Source: Iamia sp038233075
GTDB lineage: Bacteria; Actinomycetota; Acidimicrobiia; Acidimicrobiales; Iamiaceae
NCBI GenBank assembly: GCA_038233075.1
Contig: JBBSMQ010000004.1
Location: forward strand, 62,001 to 126,000
Reading direction: 5' to 3'
Length of the DNA: 64,000 bases
The position numbers and the translations under genes were made by a program. This document shows, piece by piece, positions 42,693-50,893 of the stretch (positions within the stretch are counted from its first letter, which is position 1; each line of letters starts with the position of its first letter). Under the pieces are notes generated by a model, which had not been told where the DNA came from, searched no databases, and worked only from the letters and a program-made list of their open reading frames with translations.

Positions 42693-43088
42693 GTGGCCGT
42701 AGCCGACGGGCTCCTCGACACCAGCGTGTGGATCGCCCGGGAGATCGGGCGTCCACTCGCCGTTGAGCGACTTCCCCTTCGGGCCGCGATCTCCATCGTC
42801 AGCGTGGGCGAGCTCCGGGCCGGGGTGCTGACCGCCGCCGACAGCGAGACGCGTGCGATCCGGCTGACCACCCTCTCCGAGGCCCTGGCGCTGGAACCGC
42901 TTCCCATCGACGACGAGGTCGGTGACCAGTGGGCCCGCCTCCGCCTGGCGCTGCGCGACCGGGGGGAACGCATGCCCGTGAACGACTCATGGATCGCGGC
43001 GACCGCGCTGGCGCACGATCTGGCCGTCGTGACCCAGGATGACGACTACGACGTGGAGGTTCCCGGCCTCGAGGTCATCCGGGTCTGA
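42693..43088 (+). CDS. vapC: PIN-domain ribonuclease toxin (VapC)
   Basis: A 131-aa PIN nuclease. The acidic residues expected for metal binding are present: D in GLLDTSVW, E in VSVGELRAG, D in VNDSWIAATAL and D in VTQDDDYD. It would cleave specific RNA when freed from the antitoxin. The start is a GTG 85 nt after the antitoxin stop. This is an unusually wide gap, since vapBC pairs normally overlap or lie within a few bases; no ribosome-binding site is obvious. Confidence 0.88.
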   Translation: MAVADGLLDTSVWIAREIGRPLAVERLPLRAAISIVSVGELRAGVLTAADSETRAIRLTTLSEALALEPLPIDDEVGDQWARLRLALRDRGERMPVNDSWIAATALAHDLAVVTQDDDYDVEVPGLEVIRV

Positions 43089-43151
43089 GGACCTGTCGCG
43101 CGCGTGCCCGGGGCCTTGTGGTCGATGACCGGAGCTGGCGGGCCGGCCTCG

Positions 43152-43157
43152 TACCAT
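43152..43157 (+). promoter_or_regulatory. -10 box, leaderless promoter of the SNF2-SWIM operon
   Basis: TACCAT, 7 nt, then ATG 43165. Confidence 0.55.
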
Positions 43158-43164
43158 CAAGTCG

Positions 43165-45984
43165 ATGCCCAGTCCGCTCATCGCGCCAGGGGTCGAGGCC
43201 GTGTTCGTACCCGGTCACCCAACCCGGACAGGGCGCCTCGCCCGGTGGCATCCCGACCGCACCCGGGGCGGTGACGACGAGGCCGACGACACCCTCACCC
43301 TTGCCATCCCCGCCGGGCGGTCGATCCGGCGACGGGAGGTGCCGGTCCGATGGGTCGACCTCGACGACGCCTTCGACGACCTCGTCGAGCTTCCCGCCGA
43401 CGCGCCCAGCGGTCCGTCGGTGCACGCCTGGGCGGAGGCGGCGCGCGATGCCCTGTCCCTCATCGCCCGCGGCCGACTGCTCCCCGCCAGCGACGGCGAC
43501 GGCAACGACACCTGGCGCCTCGGGCCCCTCGACCCCTCCGACGCCGCCCGGCGCTTCGTCGCAGCCGCCCACCTGCCGCCGGCGGCGCACTGCACCGTGC
43601 GCGACGTCGGCCCCCCGGTGCGGATCACCTCGGCTCGGTGGCTGCTCGACCGCTTCGGCGACGCGGTGGCCGACACCTACGTGCGCACCGCGGCGGCACC
43701 GACCGTTGCCGGCCACCAGGCCTTCGCGTCCCGCTCGGCGTCGTCGGTGCAGGGCTCCCGAGACTGGCTCTCGACCACCGTCACCGCCGCCGCCAACGAG
43801 ATCTCCGTGGCCCTCCGCCTCGATGCCGGCGCCGGTCCGAGGACGCGGGGCGACATCGACGATGATCCGTCGCCGCCCGCCGACGACTTCATGGGGGTGC
43901 TGCAAGTCGCGAGCCAGAGCGACGCCAGCCTGGTCCTCGACGCCGCGGACCTGTGGGTCGCGCCTGACGCAGTACTGGGTCGCTTCGGTCCCGACGTCGA
44001 GACCTCCCTGCTGCTCACGCTGCGCCGGGCCAGCCGGGCGTGGCCACCGCTGAAGTCGCTCCTCGACCAGGCCCGACCGGATCGTGTCCCCCTCTCCGGC
44101 GAGGATGTGGCCGACCTCATGGGCCCGGCGGCCGATGACCTGGCCGCGAGCGGCATCGAGGTCCTGTGGCCCGCCGGGGTCCTCGAGCCGGTGCAGCTCA
44201 CCCCCACGGTCACCACGCCGACACCGACCGCCGACAGTGGGGCCGGCCTCGACTTTGAGAGCCTCTGCAGCTTGCGCTGGAAGGCCACCCTCGACGGCGA
44301 GGAGCTGACCGAGGCCGAGCTGGAGCAGCTGGCCCAGGCCAAGCAGTCGGTGATCCGCCTCCGGGGCCGATGGGTGCGGGCCGACCCCGAGCGCCTGGCC
44401 CGTCTCCGGCAGCGCCAGGAGGTCACCGCCGGGGCCGCTCTGGCCGCCGCCCTCGGCGGCAGCCTGCTGGTCGACGGTGATGCCATCGATGCCGTGGTGG
44501 AGGGTGCCCTCGCGGCGTTGGCCGACCGCCTCCGCGACGTGGACCAACGTCGAGGCTTCGCCGCCCCGGAGGGCCTGGCGGCCGAGCTGCGCCCCTACCA
44601 ACGGACCGGCGTGGCCTGGTCGGCCGAGATGGCCGAGCTCGGACTCGGCGGTGTCCTGGCCGACGACATGGGGCTGGGCAAGACCCTCCAGCTCCTCGCC
44701 TTGCACCTCCACCGCCAACCCGCCGGTCGGCCGACGCTGGTGGTGTGCCCGGTGTCGGTCCTCGGCAACTGGGCCCGCGAGGCGGCCCGCTTCATCCCCG
44801 ACACCCCGGTCCACCGCTACCACGGACCGGGGCGGACCCTCGACGGCATCGACGACCACACCCTCGTGCTCACCACCTACGGGGTCGTGCGCCGGGAGGT
44901 CGAGGCCCTCTCATCGGTCCGGTGGGGGCTGGTGGCCGCCGATGAGGCCCAGGCCGTCAAGAACCCCCTGTCCCGCACCGCTCGCGCCCTGCGTCGCATC
45001 CCGTCCGACGCCCGCTTCGCCCTCACGGGGACGCCCGTCGAGAACCGGCTGGTCGACCTGTGGTCGCTGCTCGACTGGACCACCCCGGGGCTGCTGGGCC
45101 CGCTGGAACGCTTCCGCTGCGAGGTCGCCGTGCCCGTGGAGCGCAACCGCGATCCCGACGCGACCGACGCCCTGGCCCGGCTGGTCCGGCCCTTCCTCCT
45201 CCGCCGCCGCAAGTCCGACCCCGACATCGCGCCCGACCTGCCGCCCAAGACCGAGACCGACCGGGTGGTGAACCTCACCACCGAACAGGTCACCCTCTAC
45301 CGCGCCATGGTCACCGCCACCATGGCCGAGGTGGCCGAGGCCGAGGGCATCGCTCGCCGGGGCCTGGTGCTCAAGCTGCTGACCGGCCTGAAGCAGATCT
45401 GCAACCACCCGGCCCACTACCTCGGGCAGAAGGCGCCGGTCGAGGGCCGGTCGGGCAAGCTCAGCGCCACCACCGACATCCTCGACACCGTGGTCGCCGA
45501 AGGCGATGCCGCTCTCGTGTTCACCCAGTACGTCGCCATGGGCCGCCTGCTCGAGGAGCACCTGTCGGGCCGGGGCATGCGCGTCGAGTTCCTCCACGGC
45601 GGGCTCTCTGTCGGCCGCCGGCAGGGGCTGGTCGACGCCTTCCAAGCCGGTGACCTCGATGTCCTCGTCATCTCCGTCAAGGCCGGGGGCACCGGCCTCA
45701 ACCTGACCCGCGCCACCCACGTGATCCACTACGACCGCTGGTGGAACCCCGCGGTCGAGGACCAGGCCAGCGACCGGGCCTGGCGCATCGGCCAGGACCG
45801 ACCGGTACAGGTGCACCGGATGATCTGCGAGGGCACGGTGGAGGACCGCATCGCCGGCGTGCTCGAGGCCAAGCGCGTCCTGGCCGATGCGGTGATCACC
45901 TCGGGCGAGGGGTGGATCTCCGAGCTCGATGACACCTCTCTGCGGGCCCTGGTGGAGCTGGGCGACGTGGACGACGACGACTGA
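43165..45984 (+). CDS. SNF2-family DEAD/DEAH helicase
   Basis: A 939-aa superfamily 2 ATPase acting on DNA or protein-DNA complexes. The first 450 residues are the bacterial SNF2-associated region with an acidic linker (LDFESLCSLRWKATLDGEEL). Motif I DDMGLGKT is near 498, motif II ADEAQAVKN near 591 and SGLTGTP-like FALTGTPVENRL near 615. The second RecA lobe carries VISVKAGGTGLNLT and DRAWRIGQDRPVQVHRM near 865. It is coupled by a 1-base stop/start overlap to a SWIM zinc-finger gene, the common bacterial SNF2-SWIM pair of unknown cellular role. Confidence 0.93.
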   Translation: MPSPLIAPGVEAVFVPGHPTRTGRLARWHPDRTRGGDDEADDTLTLAIPAGRSIRRREVPVRWVDLDDAFDDLVELPADAPSGPSVHAWAEAARDALSLIARGRLLPASDGDGNDTWRLGPLDPSDAARRFVAAAHLPPAAHCTVRDVGPPVRITSARWLLDRFGDAVADTYVRTAAAPTVAGHQAFASRSASSVQGSRDWLSTTVTAAANEISVALRLDAGAGPRTRGDIDDDPSPPADDFMGVLQVASQSDASLVLDAADLWVAPDAVLGRFGPDVETSLLLTLRRASRAWPPLKSLLDQARPDRVPLSGEDVADLMGPAADDLAASGIEVLWPAGVLEPVQLTPTVTTPTPTADSGAGLDFESLCSLRWKATLDGEELTEAELEQLAQAKQSVIRLRGRWVRADPERLARLRQRQEVTAGAALAAALGGSLLVDGDAIDAVVEGALAALADRLRDVDQRRGFAAPEGLAAELRPYQRTGVAWSAEMAELGLGGVLADDMGLGKTLQLLALHLHRQPAGRPTLVVCPVSVLGNWAREAARFIPDTPVHRYHGPGRTLDGIDDHTLVLTTYGVVRREVEALSSVRWGLVAADEAQAVKNPLSRTARALRRIPSDARFALTGTPVENRLVDLWSLLDWTTPGLLGPLERFRCEVAVPVERNRDPDATDALARLVRPFLLRRRKSDPDIAPDLPPKTETDRVVNLTTEQVTLYRAMVTATMAEVAEAEGIARRGLVLKLLTGLKQICNHPAHYLGQKAPVEGRSGKLSATTDILDTVVAEGDAALVFTQYVAMGRLLEEHLSGRGMRVEFLHGGLSVGRRQGLVDAFQAGDLDVLVISVKAGGTGLNLTRATHVIHYDRWWNPAVEDQASDRAWRIGQDRPVQVHRMICEGTVEDRIAGVLEAKRVLADAVITSGEGWISELDDTSLRALVELGDVDDDD

Positions 45985-47324
45985 TGGCCCGCCAGTTCGG
46001 CCACACCTGGTGGGGGCGGGCGTGGGTCCACGCCCTCGAGAACCGGGCCCTGCTCGATCCCAACCGGTTACCCCGCGGACGCACCTACGCCCGCCACGAC
46101 CGGGTGTCCACCCTCCACCTGGCGCCGGGCGAGATCACCGCCTTCGTACGGGGCAACCGACCCGGGCGGTACCGCGTGCTGGTCCGGGTCCGGACCTACG
46201 ACGACGGGGAGTGGGAGCGGGTCATCACCGCCATCGCCGGTCGGGCCGGCCACGCCGCCGCCCTCCTGGAGGGAGAGCTCGACCCCGGGGTGGTGTCCGA
46301 CGCCGAGGATGTCGGCGTCGAGCTCCTGCCCGGCCCCGGCGACCTCCAGCCCCGGTGCTCGTGCCCGGACTGGGCCGACCCCTGCAAGCACGCCGCTGCG
46401 GTCTGCTACCTCGTGGCCGACGTCCTGGACGAGGACCCGTTCGCCCTGTTCACCGTGCGCGGCCGGCGGCGCGAGGAGCTGCTCTCCGAGCTGCGGACGC
46501 GCCGCCGGGTTGACGCCCGCCCCGCCGCCGAGGTCGACGAGCACGAAGACGATCCGTTCGTCGTCCCCGTCGACGAGGGCCAGGTCGCCCGCGAGGTGTG
46601 GCGGTCGGCGGGCTCGATGGCGCCCGTCGGAGGCGCGGCACCGGCCCTAGACACCGCCCGCGGCGGCCTCGACGCCGAGCGCCACGGGTCCGCCGCTGGC
46701 GCCGGATCCGACGCCAAGGAGCACGCCGCCGCGACCACCGACGTCGCTGTCGCCCGGCACCAGGTCCGACGAGCGGTGCCGATCCGGCCTGGTGCCCCCG
46801 CCCCGTGGCCGACCGACCCGCCCGAACAGGCCCCCTTCACAGCCGAGGGCCTCCATGGCCTCGCGACCGATGCGGCGGCGCGGGCCTGGGCCCAGCTGCG
46901 GGGCGAGGGCAGGGCCGGGCTCGATCTCGACGCCGAGGCCGACCTGGCCCGCCGGGCCGCGGCCGTCCTCGGCCAGACCCCGCCCTTCACCGCCCTGGCC
47001 CGCGCCAGCGCCACCCCACCGGTCGATCTGGCCCGGTCCGCCATCGCCTGGCAGCACGGGGGACGTCCGGCGCTCCGGATCCTCTCCGCCGACCCCTGGC
47101 GCCCGCCGGTCACGACCATGGCCGCCGCCCGCTCGGCCGTCGTCGACTCCCTGCCGAGCAGCACGCGCGTCCACGTGTCCTCCAACCGCATCACCGCCGG
47201 CCCCCTGCAGCTGCGCCTGGACCCCGCCGGGCGCTGGTGGCGGTTCGAGAAGCGCCGGGGCCGCTGGGAGATCACCGCCCCTGCGGCCGACCACCCCGAC
47301 GACCTGCTCTCCCTCGACACCTGA
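45984..47324 (+). CDS. SWIM zinc-finger protein
   Basis: A 446-aa partner of the SNF2 helicase. The SWIM motif CSCPDWADPCKHA (CxC...CxH, near 125-137) should bind zinc and nucleic acid or protein. The N-terminal 100 residues (MARQFGHTWWGRAWVHALEN, ITAFVRGNRPGRYRV) are the conserved domain of this partner family. The middle is low-complexity and variable. A C-terminal domain with HVSSNRITAGPLQLRLDPAG and a Trp-rich end follows. The ATG overlaps the helicase stop (TGATG). Confidence 0.9.
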   Translation: MARQFGHTWWGRAWVHALENRALLDPNRLPRGRTYARHDRVSTLHLAPGEITAFVRGNRPGRYRVLVRVRTYDDGEWERVITAIAGRAGHAAALLEGELDPGVVSDAEDVGVELLPGPGDLQPRCSCPDWADPCKHAAAVCYLVADVLDEDPFALFTVRGRRREELLSELRTRRRVDARPAAEVDEHEDDPFVVPVDEGQVAREVWRSAGSMAPVGGAAPALDTARGGLDAERHGSAAGAGSDAKEHAAATTDVAVARHQVRRAVPIRPGAPAPWPTDPPEQAPFTAEGLHGLATDAAARAWAQLRGEGRAGLDLDAEADLARRAAAVLGQTPPFTALARASATPPVDLARSAIAWQHGGRPALRILSADPWRPPVTTMAAARSAVVDSLPSSTRVHVSSNRITAGPLQLRLDPAGRWWRFEKRRGRWEITAPAADHPDDLLSLDT

Positions 47325-47348
47325 TCCCCTCTCCGCTCCCCCCGCGAA

Positions 47349-47391
47349 CCTTGGACGCGTGAACGCGCCATGGGCATTGCCCGTCCAAAGA
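47349..47391. repeat. Dispersed intergenic repeat, copy D
   Basis: TTGGACG (47351-47357) pairs with CGTCCAA (47382-47388). The loop CGTGAACGCGCCATGGGC is like copy A. It lies between the convergent SWIM and hypothetical genes. Confidence 0.65.
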
Positions 47392-47410
47392 ACGAGAGCC
47401 GCAGTCGGTG

Positions 47411-48250
47411 TCAGGGCCGGGGGACGATCTCGAGGGCTTCCCGGAGGACGACGCCGGCGGCGAGGCGCACCAGCGGCTCCACGTCACCCTGGAGCACCAC
47501 CAGCGCGTCGGGGGCGATGCCGTCGGACACCTGCACCCGACCCCGGCCCACCCGCACGGTCGCGGCACGAGGCCCGGACCGCAGCCCCACCGCGAGGTCG
47601 GCCGGGAGGCCCAGGACGAGGGTCCGCACACCGGCGTTGGCCAGGAGCACGGTGACAGCCTCGGCCGCCAGCACGCCGAGGAGACCCACCTCGGGGTCGT
47701 CGGCTCCCTCGACGGCGGGGGTGTCGGGCGCGAGGCGGGCGAGGGTGCCGAGCACGGCGCCGACCCCCAGCGCCGGGGCCGCCGCCGCCAGGCCCACCGC
47801 GGCCAGGGGCACGTCGAGCACCGTCGCCCGGGAGACCTCGCCGGCGAGGAAGGCGGCCACGACCCGCCGGGTGCGCGACTCGACCTCGGCCTCGAGACGG
47901 CCCCGCACCACCGCGGCGCGCACGCCCCGGACGGTGGCCGATGGCAACACCTCGGCCAGCATCGCGGACGACACCGGGTAGCCGGCTCGCGCGCAGGCCC
48001 GGGCGTGGCGGTCGAGGGCCAGGTGCACGTCACCGTCGGGCACCGAACCGGCGAAGGACCGCCACTCGCCGTGGAGCCAGGCCATCACCGTCACCCCGCG
48101 GGCCTGGGCCACCGAGACGAGGACGTCCTCCCGCAGCGAGGCCGGCACCGGAGCGCCGGGCACCAGGCTGCGCACGCCGGAGGGAACCGTGACGACGGCC
48201 TCGAGGGTCCAGGCCGCCGCCGACCGGAGCCCGCGCAGGGTGGGGGTCAT
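47411..48250 (-). CDS. Hypothetical protein co-transcribed with a TetR regulator
   Basis: A 279-aa Ala/Val/Leu-rich protein, apparently soluble. The first 100 residues are helical. The last 90 contain VLGLPADLAVGLRSGPRAAT and DALVVLQGDVEPLVRLAAG, which faintly resemble SCP2-type sterol-carrier domains; I do not claim membership. Its ATG overlaps the TetR stop (ATGA), so it is in the regulator's operon and may be the lipid-related target or an accessory sensor. Confidence 0.75.
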   Translation of the reverse strand: MTPTLRGLRSAAAWTLEAVVTVPSGVRSLVPGAPVPASLREDVLVSVAQARGVTVMAWLHGEWRSFAGSVPDGDVHLALDRHARACARAGYPVSSAMLAEVLPSATVRGVRAAVVRGRLEAEVESRTRRVVAAFLAGEVSRATVLDVPLAAVGLAAAAPALGVGAVLGTLARLAPDTPAVEGADDPEVGLLGVLAAEAVTVLLANAGVRTLVLGLPADLAVGLRSGPRAATVRVGRGRVQVSDGIAPDALVVLQGDVEPLVRLAAGVVLREALEIVPRP

Positions 48251-48894
48251 CGGGACAGCCCCAGCACGGCTCTGATCATCTCGGTCATGACCGCCGCCGC
48301 CTCCTCGCAGCTGCGACCGTCGAGGGTGCGCACGACGTCCCACGAGGCCCAGGTCGAGGCCACGTCGACCATGTCGAGGAGCCGCTCGCGCTGCTCTGGC
48401 GCCACGCCCTCCAGCTCGGGCGCGAAGACCTGGGCCACCTCGGCGCGGAGGAACTCGTGACCGGCCTGGACCCGGCCCCGGATGGCGGGCGACATCGGGG
48501 CGTGCACCGCCGCGGCCCGGCGGATGGGCGTGATCGCCTCGTGGAGCCGGGCCCGCTGCGCCACCAGGAGCTCGAGACGCTCCTCGAAGGGCAGATCGGC
48601 GGAGATGGGGCGCAGCAGGTCGACCACCTCGGCCACGGCCCGCTCGGCGACCATGGTGAACAGGGCCTCGAGGTCGGCGAAGTGCTGGAACACCGATCGC
48701 ACCGACACGCCCGCCTCCTCGGCGATGCGGGGGGCCGTGGGACGGACGTCGCCGTCGGTGACGAGGGTCACGCACGCCTCGACGATCGCCTCCCGCGTCC
48801 GGCGGGCGCGGGCCGTCCGGCCGTCGACCGGGGCCTCCCCGACGGTGGCGAGGGGGGCAACGGTGAGCCCCACGCCACTCGACACCTCGTCCAT
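48247..48894 (-). CDS. TetR/AcrR-family regulator
   Basis: A 215-aa repressor. The HTH lies at about 35-80 (RRTREAIVEACVTLVTDG, RIAEEAGVSVRSVFQHFADL). The C-terminal helical ligand domain ends with a Trp-rich helix (STWASWDVVRTLDG). It overlaps the downstream hypothetical gene and probably senses a hydrophobic ligand. The start is the ATG with TAGGAT 6 nt upstream. No palindromic operator is evident in the short upstream gap. Confidence 0.92.
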   Translation of the reverse strand: MDEVSSGVGLTVAPLATVGEAPVDGRTARARRTREAIVEACVTLVTDGDVRPTAPRIAEEAGVSVRSVFQHFADLEALFTMVAERAVAEVVDLLRPISADLPFEERLELLVAQRARLHEAITPIRRAAAVHAPMSPAIRGRVQAGHEFLRAEVAQVFAPELEGVAPEQRERLLDMVDVASTWASWDVVRTLDGRSCEEAAAVMTEMIRAVLGLSR

Positions 48895-48900
48895 CTCGCG

Positions 48901-48906
48901 ATCCTA
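48901..48906 (-). promoter_or_regulatory. -10 box, leaderless promoter of the TetR operon
   Basis: TAGGAT on the minus strand, 6 nt, then ATG. Confidence 0.6.
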
Positions 48907-48952
48907 CGTGAGCCGCTCCCCGTCGACCCGTGTACTCCTGTCACGCGGAGAG

Positions 48953-49384
48953 CTAGCCGGCGTCGGGACGGCCCTCCACCACCGAGCCGTGGTGGGCGAC
49001 GATGCGCCACCCGTCAGGGCCCCGGTGCAGCACGTTGAGGGCGGCCACGGTGGTACCGACCGCATCGCTGACCGCACCCAGCAGGTTCTCGTCGAGGGTC
49101 ACCCAGGCCACATCGCCCAGGAGCCGCAGGCGCTCGTCGGTGACGAAGACCTGCAGCGGGGCGACCCCGTCGAAGATGGCGAACCACGACGCCGAGACCG
49201 CCGCCCACCCGTGGAGGGTGGCCCAGCCCGGGTGGGTGCAGGCCACGTCATCCTGATGGGCCCACAGGTCCGACATCGTGTCGAGGTCGCGCGCCTCGAA
49301 GGCGGCGTAGAAGCGCTCGACCACCGTCCGCACCGCCTCCTCGTCGGCGGTCGGACCGGGCTGAGGGGGAGGGGGCGGCTCGAT
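48953..49384 (-). CDS. SnoaL/NTF2-like protein, possible AUC start
   Basis: About 143 aa. ADEEAVRTVVERFYAAFEAR, DLDTMSDLWAHQDDVACTHP, the WFAIFDG turn and a beta-sheet C-terminus with ENLLGAVSDAVGTTVAAL match the SnoaL/DUF4440 cone-shaped fold, which can be an isomerase, hydrolase or binding protein. No ATG or GTG exists in frame near the expected N-terminus. TACCGT ends exactly 6 nt before an ATC codon that begins IEPPPPPQPGP, so ATC may be the initiation codon. Otherwise the first GTG, 16 codons on, would be used. Confidence 0.75.
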   Translation of the reverse strand: MEPPPPPQPGPTADEEAVRTVVERFYAAFEARDLDTMSDLWAHQDDVACTHPGWATLHGWAAVSASWFAIFDGVAPLQVFVTDERLRLLGDVAWVTLDENLLGAVSDAVGTTVAALNVLHRGPDGWRIVAHHGSVVEGRPDAG

Positions 49385-49390
49385 CCGGCA

Positions 49391-49396
49391 ACGGTA
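49391..49396 (-). promoter_or_regulatory. -10 box before the SnoaL-like gene
   Basis: TACCGT on the minus strand, 6 nt, then ATC. It matches the spacing of the leaderless promoters elsewhere in the window. Confidence 0.45.
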
Positions 49397-49465
49397 GTGG
49401 CACCGGCGGGGTGCACATGGGGGACCAGGACGGCACGAAGCCTCATGATCCGATCGTCTGATCCG

Positions 49466-49918
49466 ATGGACCGAGGGATGGGATGGCCCCGCCAACACGG
49501 TCCGAGCGACCTCGACCGCGCGCTCGACGCGCTGCCCACCGGCTACCTGGTCCGACAACTGGGTGCGGCCCGGTTCGTGCTGGGCCCGTCGGGGGCCCAC
49601 GTGCTCACCCTCGACGACGGCGACCCGGCCGCGCCCCAGATCGTGGCCCGCCTGGCCGCGGTCGTGCGATCCGCCCTGGCCGAGCGCATTGCCTGGGTGC
49701 CCTACGTCGACGCCTTCCTGGTCACCGACCGCTCCGAACCCTGCCCACCGGCCACGCGGGTGCCGCGGCGGCTCATCCCGGGGAGCCTGCTCGACGGACC
49801 TCCCGTCCTCACCGCCGGTGACCTGGCCCGGCTGGCCGGCTGTGTCGAGGCCGGCGCCCTCGACGGTCTCGACGGAGTGGCCCCCGGCGGGGTCGGCCAC
49901 CGCCTCTCCGCGGGCTGA
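49466..49918 (+). CDS. Hypothetical protein, 150 aa
   Basis: I do not recognise this family. The protein has LPTGYLVRQLGAARFVLGPS and GAHVLTLDDGD, then an Ala/Val-rich helix, VPYVDAFLVTDRSEPCPPAT and an acidic end. The alternation of strands and helices, with a late Arg-Arg loop, is reminiscent of small nuclease-related (NERD-like) folds, without the catalytic residues being clear. It lies 68 bp before the RecB-like gene on the same strand. The start may be ATG 49466 or ATG 49478. Confidence 0.6.
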   Translation: MDRGMGWPRQHGPSDLDRALDALPTGYLVRQLGAARFVLGPSGAHVLTLDDGDPAAPQIVARLAAVVRSALAERIAWVPYVDAFLVTDRSEPCPPATRVPRRLIPGSLLDGPPVLTAGDLARLAGCVEAGALDGLDGVAPGGVGHRLSAG

Positions 49919-49974
49919 TCCCCTCGGGCCGTCGCGCTCTCTCGACCATCGGCCGGGCTGTCACACCCCCGGAG

Positions 49975-49980
49975 TACGTT
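49975..49980 (+). promoter_or_regulatory. -10 box, leaderless promoter of the RecB-like gene
   Basis: TACGTT, 6 nt, then ATG 49987. Confidence 0.55.
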
Positions 49981-49986
49981 CGGGGC

Positions 49987-50826
49987 ATGGCGCTGCCGGT
50001 ACCCACCACCCTCTCGCCGTCGAAGGTCTCGTCGTTCAAGGACTGCGCGCTGGCCTTCCGGTTCTCCGCCATCGACCGCATCCCCGAGCCCACCTCCCCG
50101 GCCATGGCCAAGGGCACCCTCGTCCACGCCGCGCTGGAGAGGCTCTTCGCCCTCGAGCCCGACGAGCGCACCGTCGACGCCGCCCTGGCCTGCCTGGTCG
50201 ACGCCACCGACGCCATGGAGGGGCCGGAGGGGGAGCTGACCGAGCTCGCCCTCTCGGCCGAGGAGCGGGCCGCCTTCCTGACCGAGGCCGAGGTGCTGGT
50301 CCGCAACTACTTCCTGCTCGAGGACCCGCGCCAGATCCGCCCCATCGGCCTGGAGCTGCGGCTCCAGGCCCCGGTGGCCGACCTGGCCCTGGTGGGCATC
50401 ATCGACCGCCTCGAGCTCGACGAGGACGGAGAGCTGCTGGTCACCGACTACAAGACGGGTCGGGCTCCGACCGATCGCTACGAGCAGTCCCGCCTGGGTG
50501 GCATCCACTTCTACTCCCTGCTGTGCGAGGAGCTGTTCGGGCGGCGCCCGGCCCGGGTCCAGCTGCTCCACCTGGCCGAGCCGGTGACCATCACCGCCAC
50601 TCCCACCGACCAGTCCACCCGTGGCCTGCGCACCCGGGTGGGGGCCATCTGGTCGGCGGTCACCCAGGCCTGCGAGCGCGAGGACTTCCGTCCCAAGCCG
50701 GGGCCGCTGTGTCGGTGGTGCTCCTTCCAGCAGTGGTGCCCACAGTTCGGAGGCGACCCGGCCCAGGCCGCACGCGACGCTGGCGTCGCTCCCCGCCCGA
50801 CCGAGGTCCCGGTCGCCGCCCCCTGA
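49987..50826 (+). CDS. RecB-family PD-(D/E)XK nuclease with 4Cys iron-sulfur motif
   Basis: A 279-aa nuclease of the Cas4/AddB-C-terminal type, without a helicase domain. It begins with the SPSKVSSFKDC motif (Cys20), then GTLVHAALERLF. The catalytic Asp is in GIIDRLEL and the DxK in VTDYKTG (near 140-158), with a QxxxY-type YEQSRLGGIHFYSLL. CRWCSFQQWCP (near 240-250) supplies the other three Cys for a 4Fe-4S cluster. It probably degrades DNA ends in repair; stand-alone members are common in actinobacteria. Confidence 0.93.
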   Translation: MALPVPTTLSPSKVSSFKDCALAFRFSAIDRIPEPTSPAMAKGTLVHAALERLFALEPDERTVDAALACLVDATDAMEGPEGELTELALSAEERAAFLTEAEVLVRNYFLLEDPRQIRPIGLELRLQAPVADLALVGIIDRLELDEDGELLVTDYKTGRAPTDRYEQSRLGGIHFYSLLCEELFGRRPARVQLLHLAEPVTITATPTDQSTRGLRTRVGAIWSAVTQACEREDFRPKPGPLCRWCSFQQWCPQFGGDPAQAARDAGVAPRPTEVPVAAP

Positions 50827-50881
50827 CCCCCGGGCCCGGGCGGCCCTCACCAGCCCGCTCGGGGCGCAGCCGGGCGCGCCG

Positions 50882-50887
50882 TAGCAT
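50882..50887 (+). promoter_or_regulatory. -10 box, leaderless promoter of the PAP2 gene
   Basis: TAGCAT, 6 nt, then ATG 50894. Confidence 0.55.
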
Positions 50888-50893
50888 CGGTCC

